NCBI GenBank assembly: GCA_030490835.1
Contig: CM059971.1
Location: 76,898,224 to 76,962,223, forward strand
Length of the DNA: 64,000 nucleotides
Direction: 5' to 3'
From: Annona cherimola
Lineage: Eukaryota > Streptophyta > Magnoliopsida > Magnoliales > Annonaceae
In this document: positions 10,654-23,894 of the stretch, one piece after another
How the letters are laid out: each line of letters begins with the position of its first letter
Numbering within the stretch: position 1 is the stretch's first letter
Made by a program: the position numbers and the translations under genes
Notes under the pieces: model-generated
Seen by the model: only the letters and a program-made list of their open reading frames with translations
Databases searched by the model: none
Told to the model about the DNA's origin: nothing

Positions 10654-11762
10654 TGTTGACACCCCACCATTGGGCCTAAAGATGAACAAGTAAAATAAAT
10701 TTCAAGCCCATGCAAATTCAAGGCAAAAAGAAGTCCAAGCAAGCTAAACAGGCGTTTCCAAATTAAGCCCACGGGAGTGAAGCTCCACCAAGCCTCGAAG
10801 TAGGCTTTTTCAACAACTAGACCCGGCCCACAAAGAGCGAAGCTCCTACAAGCCACCTCAACGGGCTCCATAAAGCAGCCCACCAGACGAAACAAACGGG
10901 CTTAGCCAAGCTCTAGCCCACTAAGCCTCAGAAGCAAGCTTTTCTACTATTTTGGGCCTCTACAACGGCCCACCCAAAAGTCATGGGCTTAGCCAAGCTC
11001 TAGCCCACCAAGCCAAGCTTATGGACCAAGTCCAACTCTTCAAGAAGCCCAAGCCCATGGACCAAGTCCATGACCTCAAGAGAGCCCAAAAGCCCGCTCT
11101 AACATCTATAAAAGGAGAGGCACCCCTCTCATTTGAGGACACTTGAAAAGAGGCACCCCAAAGGGGAGGACGGGAGTCTGCAGCAACGCCTCGGCGTCCC
11201 GGCTTTTCCTGCTCTACGTGCTCCACGCTCTCTCTTCCACGCCCCCTTTCCATCTCTCCCGTTCTCTCAAATCTTCTTATTTTCCCCCTTTTACGTCGTG
11301 TAAACCGCCTCGGGTTGGCAGATTTCTCTATATTTGCTTCAATCCGTGGGCCGGAACCCAAACTCTATATTACTAGTGCCTTATTTCTTCAAATAGGGAC
11401 TGACCTCCCTTTAAAGATCAGTGGCGACTCCGTTTTTCTTTATTTTTTGCGTGTGTGTTTAGGTTAATACCCCGGCAAGGTGGGTGCACGCGGGTCCGCG
11501 GATTCCAGCATAATACGTTGTCGTTATGCTACCGAATTTGTGACTCAACCCGTGTACGGAAAGCCCCGTCTTAGCCGTTATGCTGTCAAACCCGCAAGAA
11601 AATACCCATACGCCAACTTTCCTAAAAGATATGAAGCCTAATGCGTTTTACCCCATGTGAATGTAGGAAATCTAAGCCCACGTTGCTTTCCGACACGATC
11701 CGAACTTCCAAGGCCCGGGAAACCATTCCGAGCCCATCGTTGCGCTCACGGCGGGTGCTACA
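10654..11762 (+). mobile_element. Solo LTR, copy 1 (1109 bp)
   Basis: It starts TGTTGACACCCC and ends GGGTGCTACA, with TG..CA termini. It is clearly homologous to 45717-46860 in the same orientation. A TATA box (CTATAAAAGG near 11106) and the segment AGTGGCGACTCCG resemble LTRs of plant Ty3-type retrotransposons. GTAG is present on both sides (10650-10653 and 11763-11766), a probable 4-bp or decayed 5-bp target duplication. No internal domains adjoin it, so it is a solo LTR. Confidence 0.75.
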
Positions 11763-11766
11763 GTAG

Positions 11767-13020
11767 ATACATTTGAAGATTTAAGTATACCACTTTTATT
11801 TTGGGCTTATCTTGAAGATGAATTAAAAAGTTCATTCCAACATATTCATTTAGAATAATTTATTTACGTAAAAAATAGAGTTTCATCGTAACCAAAGATG
11901 TGAATAGGCTTCATTTGAAAACTATATAAAATCCAAGAAGGAAAATAATTTTATTTATGTACAACTTTTTTCATTAGTATTTATATATCATGGCAACTAT
12001 TATTATAATAAGACATGTTCACAACCCTCACAATTTGGAGAAATTTTTTATATTAAACACTCCAATTTAGGAGAAATCTGTAAAACTATCCCCACGTCAA
12101 GAGGGAATGAATTATAAAACTACTCACACACGGTGATGGAAATTGAACACTAATATGTGGTAGGCGAGCTATCCAGCATTATCACTAGGGCAACATCACC
12201 TCAATGGTAATTCATGTACTACTTTTAAAATTGAATATTAACATTCCAAAAAATCATTCCTATGTAGGCCGAAAATTATTGTTATATTTAAATGTATTTA
12301 TAAATAAATTTAAACATTTGTAAATATTTTTTTATAATTTAATAATAGTGAGAATCTATATGAGAAATTGATTAAGATTTTAGATCGAATAATATCAAGA
12401 ACTAATCACTTCAAGTATTTAGAATTAATTATCCAAGAGAATAGGAAAATTAAGAAAACATGACGGAAGAAATAATGAAACGCTTAAGAAATTTATTTGA
12501 TCATCAAGTCTTAATTAAATTAAAATGAAATTTTTGTAAAATTGCAATCCGATCAAATATGCTTTATAAGGCAGAATATTGAGCAATTAAAGATTAACAT
12601 ATACATGAAATTATAGCAGAAATGAGAAGATTAACGTGAATAGTAATAAATAAAATTAGAAATTAAGCAACTCAAGAAAATCTAAAAAAGTGAAGCTAGT
12701 ATGTAATAAAATGAAAAAAAAAACCAAACTGAAGGGGTTTGATCATATTAAATGGAGGCTTGAAATAATACCAATTAAGAAACTTGAGTTTATACAAATA
12801 GAATGTGATGCGAGAATGATAGGAAAACCAAAAAATATAAATAAAAGTAATTAAATAAGATATAAAAATATTAAATTACTAAAAATTTAATTATGATTAT
12901 TAAGAATAACGCAGAAAAATTCATACAACGGACCCCACTTAAGTAAAAAATGGCTTATGATGATGACTATGACAACATATTTATATGCGAGGAGCAATCC
13001 CCTAGGATCGACCATAGTTA
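11767..13020. other. AT-rich intergenic sequence, no gene recognised
   Basis: Very AT-rich with frequent stops in all frames. No recognisable repeat termini or coding domains. Confidence 0.5.
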
Positions 13021-13034
13021 TCCCCCAATCGTGT

Positions 13035-13330
13035 TAGGCCGTTTAACATATTTTTATTTCTTATTTTTTAAAAACATATTAATATAGGTGTATTTAATAT
13101 ATAAATTAAGTTTTACTATTTTTAAAAAATTTGTAATATTTTTTATTTTTAAACATAAAAAATTCTAGTCATTTTTATAAGTTAAAAATAACTATAATAA
13201 AATATTAAAAAAATATACACTTATCTCTAAAAAATAGTAAAGAATGGTTTATAGATTACATATAATTAAATTAACATGTTCATAAAAATAAATAATAAAC
13301 AATATAATTTGTGGATAAACATTATTAACT
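13035..13330. repeat. Foldback element with the shared hairpin core
   Basis: The left arm contains TGTATTTAATATATAAATTA and AGTTTTACTATTTTT; the right arm contains the inverted forms AAAAATAGTAAAGAATGG and GATTACATATAATTAAATTA. This is the inner palindrome shared by at least eight loci in the window; the ends are degraded. Confidence 0.5.
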
Positions 13331-13554
13331 AGGTATGACCCATGTAGGAACTTGATTCAAAAAAATTTTAATATCATTTTAAAACAAATATTGCTTAACA
13401 AAATAAATGGACAAAATTTTGATTACTCATCAGTGGTCCCAAAATAAGGTTGACAGTTGACATACTTCAATGATGCATGTGCTATGAATTATATTCCAAT
13501 TTAAAGAAATTGGGAACCAAACATGCATTTGGAAATGGATTATCATTCTCCATT

Positions 13555-13700
13555 ATTTTAATTTTTAATCTTTTTCGATATCTTCCTATATAACTATTCT
13601 ACCTCTTAATTAATTCTACACAATTAGTTATATAATTAACCTATATATTTTATTTTAATTTTATTCTCTTTACTTCTCATCATTATCTATATCATATCAC
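13555..13700. mobile_element. Partial Tourist-like MITE
   Basis: It contains the blocks CTATATAACTATTCTACC and ATTTTATTCTCTTTACTTCT, then ATCATATCACATTACTTT, which match the interior of the better-preserved copy at 38.3 kb. Terminal repeats are missing. Confidence 0.4.
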
Positions 13701-15213
13701 ATTACTTTATTTTAATCCAAAAAAAATTTCATTAAAAACTTTTTTATATAAAAATTTTATTACTTTCAAAATACACTCAGTAGCCTTGTACAAGGCTACG
13801 TTTATTTTGAAATAAAAGAAGGATAAAAGCTGCTCAACATGAGAAAAAGAAAGAGCAAAAAGCGAAAAAGTCTTTGACTGGGCCGAGTTCGGAGAATTGA
13901 CAGTGCCTAAAAAAATTAAGATGAATTCGGGTACATGATTGTTTATAAATATTTTCAGTGTTGCAGTCAACCAGTACTGCTGGTGCTGGTTGTTTTGAAT
14001 TTAGCCTTTTTTTTATATTAAAAAAAAAAGAAAAAAGAAAAATTGCTCTTCAGTACCATCACATTTTAATGGTTAGGGAGTAGCTCAGCCGGCAAGCTTT
14101 TGGGCCTGTTTAGCCATGCGTTGCATGAAAGGCTACTTACTTTCTAAACTCTTACCACCAACAAGCCCTTAGTGGCCATCGCGCCTCATGTGCGCGATGA
14201 TACGTTGTCTGGCCCGTCAATTGGGCAATGACCGATCGATTCTCAGCATCAACAATTTCATCGGATGGCAGCGTGAATAATCACGGGAGTATGCACCTGT
14301 GGGTAGTGCAATTAAAAATAGAAAATTTGGTCAGGTTTCGTAGATTGTTGTGAGAACATTTGCTAAAATATCCCTGAGTCCAATTGTAATACAAGTTGAG
14401 ATGATTTGTAATATATATACCCATCAAATAAAAAAAAACACGCACTTATTGTGCAATGCTTTCGCTACCTACAACAGGTCATTGATACGTCACACGCGTC
14501 CAAGTTTTCTTTATTTATCCTTTTTGATATCGCGTACTGGTTTTCTTTATTTATCCTTTTTAATGTCAAGAAAGTATATTTATTTTATTTTTATTTAGAG
14601 TTATTAAGTACATGCATGTTATACAATCAAAAGAAAAGAAAAAAAAAAAATACATGCATGCTATATGTATATGTCCGCACAAGTAATTTTACAATGGCGT
14701 CAAAAAATTGATGGATTTGAGCAAGAAATTGGTGTTAGAAGAAGAGTGCACGCTAACGGGAGAATGAATGATTGGGAAAATGAGATTCACGAGTTGCTTT
14801 TCAGAGTGATCCAAATCTTCTTTATAAGACATCACCACGAAACTCAAGACCCATCTTTTGAATCTGCTATCCAGCTGACTGTAGTCTGTGGTACTTCACC
14901 GGTGTTTATAGGAATCCGACTGAACCGGGCGGTTAGAAACCGGTCTGCCGGCTGATTCCGTTTTCCGGTTCAAGTTCAACTACATCCAAAAGGGTTCCGA
15001 TCTTGTCAACCCCCTACTAGCCCATCGCATTTTTCTAATTTTTTGTTTAAAATATTAAGCTAAATGTATTTAATTATATAGGCCTACAATTTCATTAAAA
15101 CAAAAAAAAAAAAACTATCAGGAACGCAAGTTTGGAACCCATGTATAAATCCTTCAAATCAACCATTTCAACCATACCTCGGTTCAAATCATTTACAAAT
15201 AAGTATGAGGAGT

Positions 15214-15575
15214 GATCCTGTTAGCCCGGACTAACTAAATGTCTCACTTGGTCCACCTTAAAAAACCTATTTATAACAATTTTTTTTTACTTTTTTCTTT
15301 GTGTACTTGTTTATCTAAGTGTATTTAACATATAGACCAAGTTTTACCATTTTTGAATATATTTATCTATTTTTTTGAGATTTTTAAACATCTATGTGTA
15401 TATATGTATTTAAAATACACTTATTTTTAAAATTTTTAAAAAATATATATATATCAAAAAATGGTAAAATTTAATAGAAAACAAGTATACAAAGAAAAAA
15501 ATAAAAAAAATTATTTTAAATAGAATTTTCGAAGTGTACTAAATGAGATATTTAATTAGTCTAGCTAACAAGATC
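15214..15575. mobile_element. Foldback MITE, GATCCTGTTAG end type
   Basis: The left end GATCCTGTTAGCCCGGACTA, continuing into AAATGTCTCACTTGGTCCAC, is matched inversely by GTGTACTAAATGAGATATTT and ending TAGCTAACAAGATC. Between the arms is the shared hairpin core (GTTTTACCATTTTTGAATAT on the left, AAAAAATGGTAAAATTTAAT on the right). No coding capacity. Confidence 0.7.
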
Positions 15576-15920
15576 ATAAGTACGGTCTGAATAAGTTTTA
15601 ACGGTCCAAGCCAAGAGAGTCAAAAAATTTTCCACAAAAACTTGCCCGCCGGTTCCATCCGTTTCCTCGTATGATATTGATATCAATCGATCGAACAGGC
15701 AACAGTTCGCACGGGACGTGTGTGACTGATAAGCTTCCTCGTCATTGCGGGCGGGCTGGATAAAAAAAAAAAAATCTCAAGCATAGTAAAGACAACGCAG
15801 TGCCGTCCATAAAAAGTGGAAGATAGACGCGTCACATGAAAGTTAGTTGATACTGATTTCCCAACTTGGAGATAATGGATAATGCAGATGGACAAATCTC
15901 AGCCATTCACTTCCCGAGCA

Positions 15921-16185
15921 CGGATCATTACCGACCGGTCGGAAAATTTGCGACCGGTTTTTTTTTTTTTTGAAAAATATTTTTATAAACATGTATTTTA
16001 AAATGATTTAAATACCTTTGTATTTAAAAATCCAAAATATATATATATACACATCCAAAAATAGTAAAATTTAGTTATAGATTAAATATAATTAGATTAA
16101 CATGTTTATAAAAATATTTTTCAAAAAATAATATATATATATATTTTTTTTGACCGGTCGGAAATCTGTGGATAATGATCATTCG
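15921..16185. mobile_element. Foldback MITE, GACCGGTC end type
   Basis: The ends GATCATTACCGACCGGTCGG and, inverted, GATCATTATCCACAGATTTC followed by CGACCGGTC form an imperfect TIR. The inside holds the shared hairpin core (AAAAATAGTAAAATTTAG, AGATTAACATGTTTATAAAA). Confidence 0.65.
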
Positions 16186-17289
16186 GCTTCACTTCATGAC
16201 CAAAGGGAAATAAAAAAAAGGTAAAAAACAAAGGGGGAAACTAACGAGGTAACTAATCTAGCACAGCTGCAATTCCTTGAAAAAATTAATAAAGGTCTTC
16301 ATAAATATTTGATGATTTTTCAAAGTAAGGAAAACTCTCATCTGGTGCAAATATAATATAATAAAACAATTGCCACTCTTGAGTGTGACTTTAAGCTCAT
16401 TAAATAGATAATTAAGCAGCTGAAAACTTCACCATCTAATCAATCTTGCTGTCAATATTTTATTACGAATCCTCCACGTATGTGATATGTAGATGAGATT
16501 CATTTGTGTATTTGGATTTGGGTTTTGTTTTGGCCAACCTGTGCAAGTCGACTGTTGTGATCATGACAGGATAATAACATTCTAGCGGCGGCTTGAAATT
16601 TGGGATCTCATCATCACATGGCGTGGCAGTGCCTTGCCTGCTAAGAAATCTCCTCCTGGGTAGATCAAACCCGAAAGGCCATATATGCCGCCCTGGGTTT
16701 TGTGCAATGTGCATTTTAGATCCGTGAAGGGAGAATTTGTGTTTTACAATTTTTGATTATGCATATCTGCATTTTAAACATTAAATTTGTATACTAGTGT
16801 TTTAAATTTTTGAAGTTTCATTATTTTTATTTTAAACTGTTACCCCTTTCAACGTTAGAAAAACATCATTTACTCATGCGTAATGTCAATAATATTCTTT
16901 CTTGAAATATTCAACAATCATCATAAGGATTAATTCTCAATTTGAGAATTTAGGGATGTTATCTATCACACCCGAGAGGCTAGTTGTCTTGTTAAAGTTT
17001 CGAATTAGGTTTTGATTTCCATATAGATGTAATAGTATTTTTATATTACACATAGTTCGACGGTACTTTTTTAAAATTGTAAAAGGTGAGGCGTTTAAAA
17101 TGCAAATAATAAAATTTTAAAGGGTTTAAAATATTAATACACAATTGAAATTTAAAATGTAAATATACGTAGTTAAATAGTTTAAAATGCAAATTTCCTT
17201 CTGCAAGTTTGATAAGTTTAAGAATATAAAATTATCAACATTATTTTAAGATAAAATGAGGGGCTAATCTAAAAAAAATTTCCATCATT

Positions 17290-18370
17290 TTTTAGTTTAA
17301 TTCATATAGAATTGATAGTTGAAGTTAGCTACTTTTAAGTAAAGTATTAGGAGTTAAATTTTATTATTTTGCATTTGTTAGCATGCTTTATTTTCTTTTG
17401 TAATTTTGTTTGCATTGGGTTTTACAGGTAAAAAAGCGTAGGTAAAACAAAACTTGTAGTGGGAGAACTTGATTTGGCAAAGATGCAAAGAATAAAGTTT
17501 GAGGTCACTACTCCAAGGCGTCCAAAGTACTACAAGTGAGTTGTGAACCATATGAAGTTATGACCTTAAATGAAGGTCACAACTTCGGGTTCTGATAAGG
17601 TGACTCAATGCTCCCGGACGCATATACTTATTTTTTTAAACTTTTTTTTCAAAAAATTTTCATGAACTTATTAATCTAAGTGTATTTAACATATGTATGA
17701 GCTATGAGTCATCTAAAGTCATAGCCCCAAATTGAGGCCATAACCCCAAAATGTCCAATATGAGGCCATGGTGACAATCCACATAGGGAAATGTTATTTG
17801 TGCAAGTTATTTGATATAAAAAGAGGCCAGCTAAGGCTTTTGAAGTAGGACTTATAAAGGCACAATACTAGAAAGAAAGGAGGTTAATGAGATGTGCTTT
17901 TAAAGGCGAAAAAGAGAAGAACAATCGCTTAGATTTTTCTTTCTTTTTGGTTTCTTTCTTTCATCTTTGCTTTTTGTTGTTTAGCTTTTGACGGATATGT
18001 GTTTGCAAAGCTTTTTCTTGATTTTGCCATGTTAATCATAGGCTAAAATTTTTGTTTAAGTTTGTGATAAAACTTAACATGCACTATTGACTTTGTATTT
18101 TATTTTTATTTGATATTCTACGTTTGGATTATCCATTTAACTTGAGTTTAATATTTCTATGAGTTTTGACTAGTTATTTTGTGGAATAACATGAGTACCT
18201 TTATAATACTTGGAAAAATTAGCTTGAGGTGGTACCTAAGTTGAATAGCATGAGTTCATCTCACTATACTAGATTGATTAAAATTATATATTGTAATCAT
18301 TACAATAAAACTTCAACCATAAATAATAAATAAATTATTATAAACAATTAAAATTATATTAATACACGTT
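17290..18370 (+). mobile_element. Probable LTR retrotransposon remnant
   Basis: The composition and words resemble a plant Ty3-type LTR: TTTGCATTGGGTTTTACAGG, AGGACTTATAAAGGCACAAT (a possible TATA box) and a TTTCTTTC-rich stretch followed by a tail of the TTAATCATAGGCTAAAATTT type. No second copy or internal domain is present, so boundaries are uncertain. Confidence 0.3.
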
Positions 18371-18736
18371 TTTATCAGTGCTTATCCATTTATGTGCATC
18401 ATCGAGGGTTAATATAAAGTAAAACATAAATAAATTAACTAACTAATAAAATTTATTAAATTAGTGATTTGATACTAAAAATTATTATAAAAAACTCAAA
18501 TCTAAAAAATTTATCAATCTATTAATAAATTTATAGAAATTATTCTCAAAAAATTTGTAAATCATAAAATCTTATAAAACTCTAAATTCAATAAAATGAT
18601 TTTTTAAAAATTTAGACTTGTAACTGAATTAGAATTCTAAACTCTAAAATAAAATGTAATCGAAATGTCTATTAAAGAAATAAAAGTATTTTCTGTTCTT
18701 TTATTAAATTTAAAAATATTCTTTATCTTTTTATAA

Positions 18737-19022
18737 AAGAGGAATAATCCTGTTAACCTGAATTAAGCAAATGTCCCTCTTAAATTACCTCATAAAACTT
18801 ATTTACAACAACTTTTTTTATTTTTTGTATACTTGTTTATTTAAGTGTATTTATCATATAAACTAAGTTTTACCATTTTTAGACATACGATGAAACTTGA
18901 TTTATAAGTTAAATACATTTAGATAAATAAGTATATAAAGAAAAAAAAGTTGATGTAAATGAATTTTTTGAAGTAAACTAAGCGGGACATTCGCTTAACC
19001 TAAGCTAATAGAATCATTCCTC
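18737..19022. mobile_element. Foldback MITE, AATCCTGTTA end type
   Basis: The left arm begins AAGAGGAATAATCCTGTTAA; the right arm ends TAATAGAATCATTCCTCTTT, its inverted counterpart, with GTCCCTCTTAAA versus AAGCGGGACATTC further in. The shared hairpin core lies between (TAAGTGTATTTATCATATAA and its inverse). Same end type as the 15.2-kb copy. Confidence 0.7.
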
Positions 19023-19639
19023 TTTATAAAATATGTGTTTACTCTTTTATTATGAACATCTTTTATTAGTAAAATCATTCAAATTTAAAAGTACTTTTTT
19101 TAAAAAATCTTTTTGGGTCATTTTACATATTTACAAGCACTTTTGCACAAAAATAATAATAAAGCCGAAAACTTCTTAATTTGTTGTCATTGCACTTTTT
19201 ATGAAAGTTACATTCATAATGGGACTTTTTAGAACAGTTGAAAACTAAAAGGAAAACAGAGCCTACTAATCCTTTTCCTATCAAACCGGAGGAGTCCTCA
19301 AATACAGAAACGGAGGATTGTTAGAAAATTTTGGAGCTCTGGAGACAGCGTAGTCCAACGCACTCTTAATAATTAGATAGGCCTCTCGAACGTATTTGTG
19401 CTCGGATATCAAAAATATCTCCATAATCATAGTCAATTGATAAAAAAATAAATAAAATCCAGACTCTCTTTATTACATGCACGCATGCGTCCACTTGTTC
19501 CCACCATTGCAATTTGCATGAATCAAAATACAATGGCGTATTGATTCGGATTTGATGTGTATGTACTTTCGGGATGCATATAGGTTAGATTTTAACCTGG
19601 GAATGATTCAATGCAATCAAAATATTGTTGGAACGTGCA

Positions 19640-20960
19640 CCTGTCCAAACTTGATGATAATGAAATCATGAAGTCAACTTTATTAATTGTATTTATAATT
19701 GTTAAATATATTTAAATAGTGAACTAAGTTTTATCAAAAAACAAAAAAATGTGCTCAGTCCCATCTAATAGAAGTGTTAAACCATTGTAATAGAATTGTT
19801 TGATTTATATATCACTTTGAAGTTGTTAATTTAATATTTAAGCCATCTAAAATATTCTTATTATATGTATAAATGATTCTACGAATTATTTTTGGATTTT
19901 AGTGTATTTGTGAATATATGTAAGTTATACATTCCCACATGAAAAATGAACTTCAAGGATTCATTTGGCAATGAGAAAAAATTAGGGGAAATAATTTATA
20001 GAAATTTTTTTGAGAGAATACTATGATATAATATAGATAATTATTAAAAAAAAGATAAAATAGATAAGATAGTTAAGGTAATAATTTAAAAAATGAAGTG
20101 GTTAGATAATTAAAATTTTACATCAAATTAAATAAGTGAAGAATTATTTTTTTATATTTTCCTAGTTGCCAAAAAGATCCTTAATGATGCAAAAACTTAC
20201 CATAATATATACAGTTTGTACTGTGATATTGTGATAGCTAAGTCTTAATTGTCAAAGTTAATCACAAAAAACCCTAGTGATCATTTTTTGTCACTTAAGT
20301 ATAACTTTAATAATGTATTTTATCACTAAAAATTACTTTTTTTAATATCTATTATATTATTATTACTAAAAGCTAATTTTTGGTGGTAATAGTTATTTAC
20401 ATTCCTAATTAACTTTTTTTACAACAAAAGTGCTATTTATCACTAAAAAGGATTTTGCTTATATAGAATCCCTCTCTTACTCATTATATTTAATATTTTG
20501 ATGTTCCATGAGAAATTTACTCGTCTATTATATTTAGCATTATTTTTTATCACAAAATTTTTTCATTTGTTTTAGTATGTAAAATCATCATTTGTTTCGT
20601 TACACATGTACTCTACTTACAAGTGTGTAAAATCGATATAAAAAAATAGTTTAATGATAAATATTAAATTTAAAATTATATTTTCAACATTTAAACTATC
20701 TAAAATAGCATCGCTATATTAATAAATAATTCTGCAAAGTATTATTCTATTTTAATACATATTTTAGTGGATCTTATCATTTTTCATAATTTACAAATGA
20801 ATATGTTTTTCTGCAAATATGACCCATGCACATATTTTATTCGGATAAAACTTAGTTTCCTAATTAAATGAATAATATTAAATATAATAAATAAAGTGAA
20901 TTTACCGTTAAGTGTCAAGACATTAAAAATAAAAGAAGATTACAAGACCACACTAAAAAT
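19640..20960. repeat. Degraded MITE cluster (family 1 and Tourist-like pieces)
   Basis: 19790-19930 and 20498-20960 carry family-1 core words (ATTTAAACTATCTAAAATA, AATAATTCTGCAAAGTATTA, ATATAATAAATAAAGTGAAT). 19950-20170 has Tourist-like blocks between TCATTTGGCAATGAGAAAA and TTGCCAAAAAGATCC. All are diverged and partial. Confidence 0.45.
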
Positions 20961-21689
20961 ATCTTATAAAATATTAGTTTTCTTATTATGGATGATTATA
21001 TATATTAAAAATGATACAGTCTACTGCCGACTATGATTGAAATAATTTTTGATACTATAATGAAACAATTAATATTTGTTTTGAATTTCATAAGCCCGTC
21101 TAAAAGATTTCGCAAAAAATAAGATTTCATCAGATTGGAACCCATATGTAATGTAATAACCCACCAAAGTGGTTTTTGACAATATTAATAAATATATATG
21201 GATAAATATGGTTTATATTTAAAAATAAAATAATACAAGAAATCAACATTTACAACATATGTTTAGTCACACTTCGTATTTCTGTTGCAAAATATGTTAA
21301 TCTGCAGCGACATTAATATTATGGGTGTTGTAAAAAGTAACTTTTTAACTATAAGACTTACTATCAAAAGTATGATCTTTTAGTAATAATTCTAAAAAGT
21401 TATAGCCAGAGCCGGCCTTTTGTAACTAACTTTCCATGTCATAGCTACAGTGGCATGGTTTGCAAATTTACAAATATAATGAAAATTTCAAGGCCTGTTG
21501 CAAGGTATTCAAACTCCTAAATGGGATGTGAACGAGATTGATTTTCATTTATAAGACAAAATTTCAATTTTAAATGTATTTTTATTTTTAATATTTTTTA
21601 TATTTTTAATACTAATTTTTCTATTCCAAACACGCATTATTACATTCTCTTCTTCATTCTCCGTACTATTAGAGCCTCATGAATAGTAG

Positions 21690-21955
21690 TACTAAAAGTC
21701 AATTTTGAATGAAAATTTTTGGTGTAAAAGTTATTAAAATGGTATAAAATAATGTGATATGATAGGAGTAATGATAATAAGTAAAGATAATAAAGTTAAA
21801 ATAGATAAGTTAGTTGAATGACTATAAAATAATTATTTAGGAAGATATGAATAAATAATTAAAAAAATGTTATAGTTGTGGATAACGAAAAATTTTAGAT
21901 TAAAAAATTTTTAGTTAAAAAATTATTACTTCATCCAAACACACCAATAATGAAC
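21690..21955. mobile_element. Tourist-like MITE copy
   Basis: It contains AATGTGATATGATAGGAGTA, TAAAGTTAAAATAGATAAGT and a terminal ATCCAAACACACC; these match the 38.3-kb copy in the opposite sense. The left end is eroded. Confidence 0.5.
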
Positions 21956-22317
21956 TAAAAGATTGCATAAACTGATATACCTTACATGCAACCCAGTTGC
22001 ATAGTATTTACTGCCCAATTTTAGCAAACATATTTATTGCTGCATTATTTTTGGACCCGCTGGTTGGTGAACCACCAAACATGGAGGAAAGAGTACGAAG
22101 GTACCGCATGCACCATCAAACTGAGAGAGGTCAACTGTCCCAAGGTAGCTGCGCCTCGTGCTTTTAGCTATCTCCATCTTCTCATGCTAATTTCCTGGTT
22201 GATTTACCTGCCAAATAAATAATAAATAAGGAACTGCATGCAGCCGTGCTGGATGGACTATCGACTGCTCAGGGAGGTAAAACTCGGGCAGGGCCGGGTC
22301 GGAACAGCGGTTCAGCC

Positions 22318-22574
22318 TTTTTTTTTTTTTTTTTTTACAAAAAAAATTTGTGTCACCGCTTCATTTTTTAATTCATATTACATTGAGGTTCTTAAAACAT
22401 TTTTTAGGAGACCGCAGCTCTCACATACAAAGGAGACAACTGCTCTCAATATTTAGATTGGAGATTTAAATGCTCCACCAACATGACCGGAATTCAATCC
22501 GAACACGACGCTGCACAACGCTTTTATCCTTAGCGCCATGGCCAACTGAGCAAACTCGATTGGTAGAGAGAGAG
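22318..22574 (-). mobile_element. tRNA-derived SINE
   Basis: On the minus strand a 5' segment contains a pol III A-box-like TTTGCTCAGTTGGCCA (22539-22554). About 40 bases on is a B-box-like region TGTTCGGATTGAATTCC. A tRNA-unrelated body and a terminal poly(A) tract (the T run at 22318-22336 on the plus strand) follow. GCGGTTC occurs next to both ends (22307-22313 and 22575-22581), a probable target duplication. About 257 bp, non-coding. Confidence 0.65.
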
Positions 22575-22757
22575 GCGGTTCCGATTTTTCTTTTTTCTTT
22601 TTATGAGAAAGAGAATGACCATCATAATCCCAACACCCTTTAATCCGAAGGTTGAAAAGAGGGAGGCGGGATGAAGTATTTCGTAGATTTTATTTTTCCA
22701 AAAATTATCTATAAAAATTTTCTCCGAAAGACAAGGTGGAGGGTTACCCCACCATTC

Positions 22758-23720
22758 CTAAGTTTGACAAGAATTACAAGAAACAAAATCAGCTAATGTA
22801 TAAGCAACAACATTGCCCAAACGCATGACATGAAGAAAAGACAAAGATGTAGTAGAAGCAGCAAGAGCTATAATCTCATCAATGATTGTCCCTGTTGATG
22901 AAAACATGGGATTTTCAACTTTCAAAAAATCAATTATAATAAGTGAATCAGATTCCACCTGTGTGTGTTGAAGCTTGATCTCCAACACTCAAATAGTAGC
23001 AAGCAAAATAGTCTTAGCTTCCATAAGCAACGAGTCCATTCCACCCTTGTAGTGCCTTCCTTTGGTTGCGATAAGAAATCCTTTTGAATCTCTAATGACT
23101 GCTGCAAAACCCACATAATCCTTGGCGGAGTTCCATCTTCCATCAACATTCAATTTAAACGAACCAGCATGAGGTATAGTCCATCTTACAACAAGTTGAT
23201 GGTTGAGAAAGTTAGTTCTTATGAGACATTTTGCCCTGCACGGTTGGTCCATATAATTTAAGCACAATCTTTGATGTTCCTGAACACTGGTGGGATCCTC
23301 CCCTTTATAAAGTGATTCCTTATATGCCATATGTACCAATAGTATAATAAGAAAAAAAAAAGGAGATCCAACTTCTTCCCCAAAATTAACTTGGACATGG
23401 TGTCACACCCTAACATGAGCTCAAATTGATTTCCCCCATGATTGCCCAAAATGCCTTTTGAAGGCTTCATAAACCATCTCATAGTTAATGAAGAGGTGGT
23501 CAATATTCTCGGCTTATTACCTACAAAATAGACAATTTGAATCAACCAAGATGCCACGCACAAGAAGATTCAATTGCGTAGGAAGGACATCCTTGAAATG
23601 TCTCCAACTAAAAACCATCACTTTGCTGGGAAGTTTGGTCTTCTCGGTAAACTTGTAAATTGTGGCAACAATTGTATAAACTTCACCCCATAACTAATGG
23701 GGGGATTTACATATAATGGC
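22758..23720 (-). pseudogene. 3' end of a plant LINE: zf-RVT region plus RNase H
   Basis: Read on the minus strand, 23640-23500 encodes PSKVMVFSWRHFKDVLPTQ followed by LVDSNCLFC and, after two stops, ENIDHLF. This is the zf-RVT signature found after the reverse transcriptase of plant L1-type LINEs. Next, 23200-22758 encodes an RNase H fold with LNVDGRW, LLMEAKT and VESDSL, supplying the Asp, Glu and Asp catalytic positions. A TGA at 22989-22991 replaces what is usually Trp, and frameshifts separate the two domains. The reverse transcriptase is absent. This is a 5'-truncated, dead insertion, typical for LINEs. Confidence 0.75.
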
Positions 23721-23894
23721 CTCAAGCTTGCACAAGTTGCTTTTTTTTTTTTTTTACTATGACATACAAGTAGCCTTGTGATTGTTAACTTTCGATATAA
23801 AATAAAGTGCACTTTCTAATATCCTAAAGATAAATGTCTAATTAAAATTTAAAATATCGGTTGAACTAATGAATTTTATAAAAAGTGCTCACAA

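Noticed and set aside
12120..12200. SINE-like segment on the minus strand (TAGCTCGCC..TTCAATTTCC)
   Set aside because: Box matches are weak and boundaries absent.
14081..14092. tRNA gene or SINE (TAGCTCAGCCGG matches a pol III A box)
   Set aside because: No B box or cloverleaf can be formed in the following 100 bases.
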